Assembly: GCF_003576475.1 (NCBI RefSeq) | Contig: NZ_QWGR01000002.1 | Location: 434,001-498,000, forward strand | Direction: 5' to 3' | Origin: Maribellus luteus | GTDB taxonomy: Bacteria > Bacteroidota > Bacteroidia > Bacteroidales > Prolixibacteraceae | DNA: 64,000 bases | Shown: piece by piece, positions 63,311-64,000 of the stretch | Layout: each line of letters begins with the position of its first letter | Numbering within the stretch: position 1 is the first letter of the stretch | Notes under the pieces: model-generated | Seen by the model: the letters and a program-made list of their open reading frames with translations, nothing else | Databases searched by the model: none | Told to the model about the DNA's origin: nothing | Program-made: the position numbers and the translations under genes

Positions 63311-63352
63311 AGACTCGTTCTTTATGTATTGATTGAAATAAAGAACGAGTCT
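63311..63352. repeat. perfect 15-bp hairpin downstream of carB
   Basis: AGACTCGTTCTTTAT and ATAAAGAACGAGTCT are exact complements with a 12-nt loop. On the minus strand CTTTTG follows, so it may be a second terminator for carB. Confidence 0.6.
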
Positions 63353-63392
63353 TTAAGCTCAATTTAGGCTGCTCTAAGAGTTGGTAAAACTG

Positions 63393-63430
63393 AAAAAGCT
63401 CCGGTCAAACGAATGCTGACCGGAGCTTTT
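63393..63430 (-). terminator. terminator of carB
   Basis: AAAAGCTCCGGTC pairs with GACCGGAGCTTTT. On the minus strand it is followed by TTTTTC, 24 nt past the carB stop. Confidence 0.85.
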
Positions 63431-63453
63431 CTATACTTGCAATTTAGCTGATC

Positions 63454-64000
63454 CTATTTGTATTCGTCCCAGCTTTTTATTTTGACATCTTCCAGTGTGT
63501 ATTTGCAAATTGCGTAAAGGAAAGCACTTGCCACACGGGCATTGGTAATCAGCGGAATGTTGTAGTCGATAGCGCTTCTGCGGATGGTATATCCGTTTTT
63601 CAACTCCCGGTTGGTATGGTTTTTCGGGATGTTGATCACCAGGTCGATTTTCTTCTGCTTGATGTAGTCCAGCGTATTCGGCGATTGTCCTTCTTCGTCG
63701 GGCCAGTAAATCAGTGTGTTTTCGATGCCATTGTCGCGGAAGAACTTGTGTGTTCCTTCTGTAGCAAAAATATTGAAACCACGTTCTACCAGCATCCGGG
63801 CGCTGTTGAGTAACTCCAGTTTGCCGCGTGATGGTCCGGACGAGATCAGGATGTTTTTCTTCGGGAAATTGTAGCCTACTGACAGCATTGATTTCAGGAT
63901 AGCCTCGTAGAAATTTTCCCCGATGCAACCTACTTCGCCGGTCGACGACATATCCACACCCAGTACCGGGTCGGCTTTCAGCAAACGTGCAAACGAGAAC
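63454..64000 (-). CDS. carB: carbamoyl-phosphate synthase large subunit, C-terminal part (cut by window edge)
   Basis: CarB makes carbamoyl phosphate from bicarbonate, ammonia and ATP for arginine and pyrimidine synthesis. The visible 181 residues are its C-terminal end. They begin FSFARLLKADPVLGVDMSSTGEVGC (end of the second ATP-grasp unit), then the methylglyoxal-synthase-like allosteric domain: KNILISSGPSRGKLELL, GFNIFATEGTHKFFRDNGI, DLVINIPKNH and a C-terminal TNARVASAFLYAI. The gene runs off the right edge. Confidence 0.95.
   Translation of the reverse strand, partial: FSFARLLKADPVLGVDMSSTGEVGCIGENFYEAILKSMLSVGYNFPKKNILISSGPSRGKLELLNSARMLVERGFNIFATEGTHKFFRDNGIENTLIYWPDEEGQSPNTLDYIKQKKIDLVINIPKNHTNRELKNGYTIRRSAIDYNIPLITNARVASAFLYAICKYTLEDVKIKSWDEYK

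Larger units (their letters stand above)
63130..63453. other. non-coding region serpin / carB with two hairpins
   Basis: It contains the carB terminator (63393-63430) and a perfect 15-bp hairpin at 63311-63352 (AGACTCGTTCTTTAT / ATAAAGAACGAGTCT, 12-nt loop). No gene is seen. Confidence 0.6.

Overview
The window looks like a chromosomal segment of a Bacteroidota bacterium, most likely from the Bacteroidales/Marinilabiliales side (Prolixibacteraceae-like). The grounds are an lpxC-fabZ fusion gene, an alternative complex III operon, a SUF cluster with sufT, DUF4494 and FISUMP-domain proteins, and promoters with a TAnnTTTG -7 box, several with a TTG about 19-20 nt upstream. The exact genus is inference. 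No tRNA, rRNA, transposase or CRISPR array was seen.

Layout. 1-310 is the start of argH (minus, cut by the window edge). 833-6042 holds two paralogous membrane proteins around a kinase-like membrane protein, then an ArnT-like glycosyltransferase. After a 63-bp structured tandem repeat, 6983-9340 is a nitrogen module (porin-like protein, P-II, ammonium transporter). 10167-16195 carries DUF4494, a FISUMP lipoprotein, a DUF1801 protein and a large membrane-anchored propeller-like protein, separated by repeat-rich spacers. 16451-21168 is rimP-nusA-infB (minus). 21437-25970 is an HD phosphohydrolase followed by lpxD, lpxC/fabZ and lpxA. thiL (minus) is followed by sufBCD-sufS, rubrerythrin (minus), sufE and sufT. 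An AbiE-type toxin-antitoxin pair sits between sufT and lon. rpmE2, two tandem acetyltransferase-like paralogues, a Bax-inhibitor-1 protein, an AlkD-like protein and a flippase follow on the minus strand. 44480-53786 is an AI-2E transporter and then actABCDEF. 54176-59209 holds NfeD plus flotillin, a 41-bp palindromic tandem repeat, and an ABC-2 exporter. 59285-61423 is a cysteine-codon leader with an attenuator, cysK, a DUF302 protein and a heavy-metal-binding lipoprotein. The right end has a serpin lipoprotein and the 3' end of carB, both minus.

How the genes work together. Most genes are housekeeping: ribosome maturation and translation (rimP/nusA/infB/rpmE2), lipid A synthesis, Fe-S assembly and respiration. 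The most interesting signals are non-coding. A 22-codon leader with three consecutive Cys codons is followed by mutually exclusive antiterminator and terminator helices directly upstream of cysK. A 160-bp MITE-like element has its TTA target duplication exactly at the serpin stop codon. Two intergenic tandem arrays (63 bp and 41 bp periods) have hairpin arms that change in a compensatory way between copies. The best protein-level puzzle is the 833-6042 locus.
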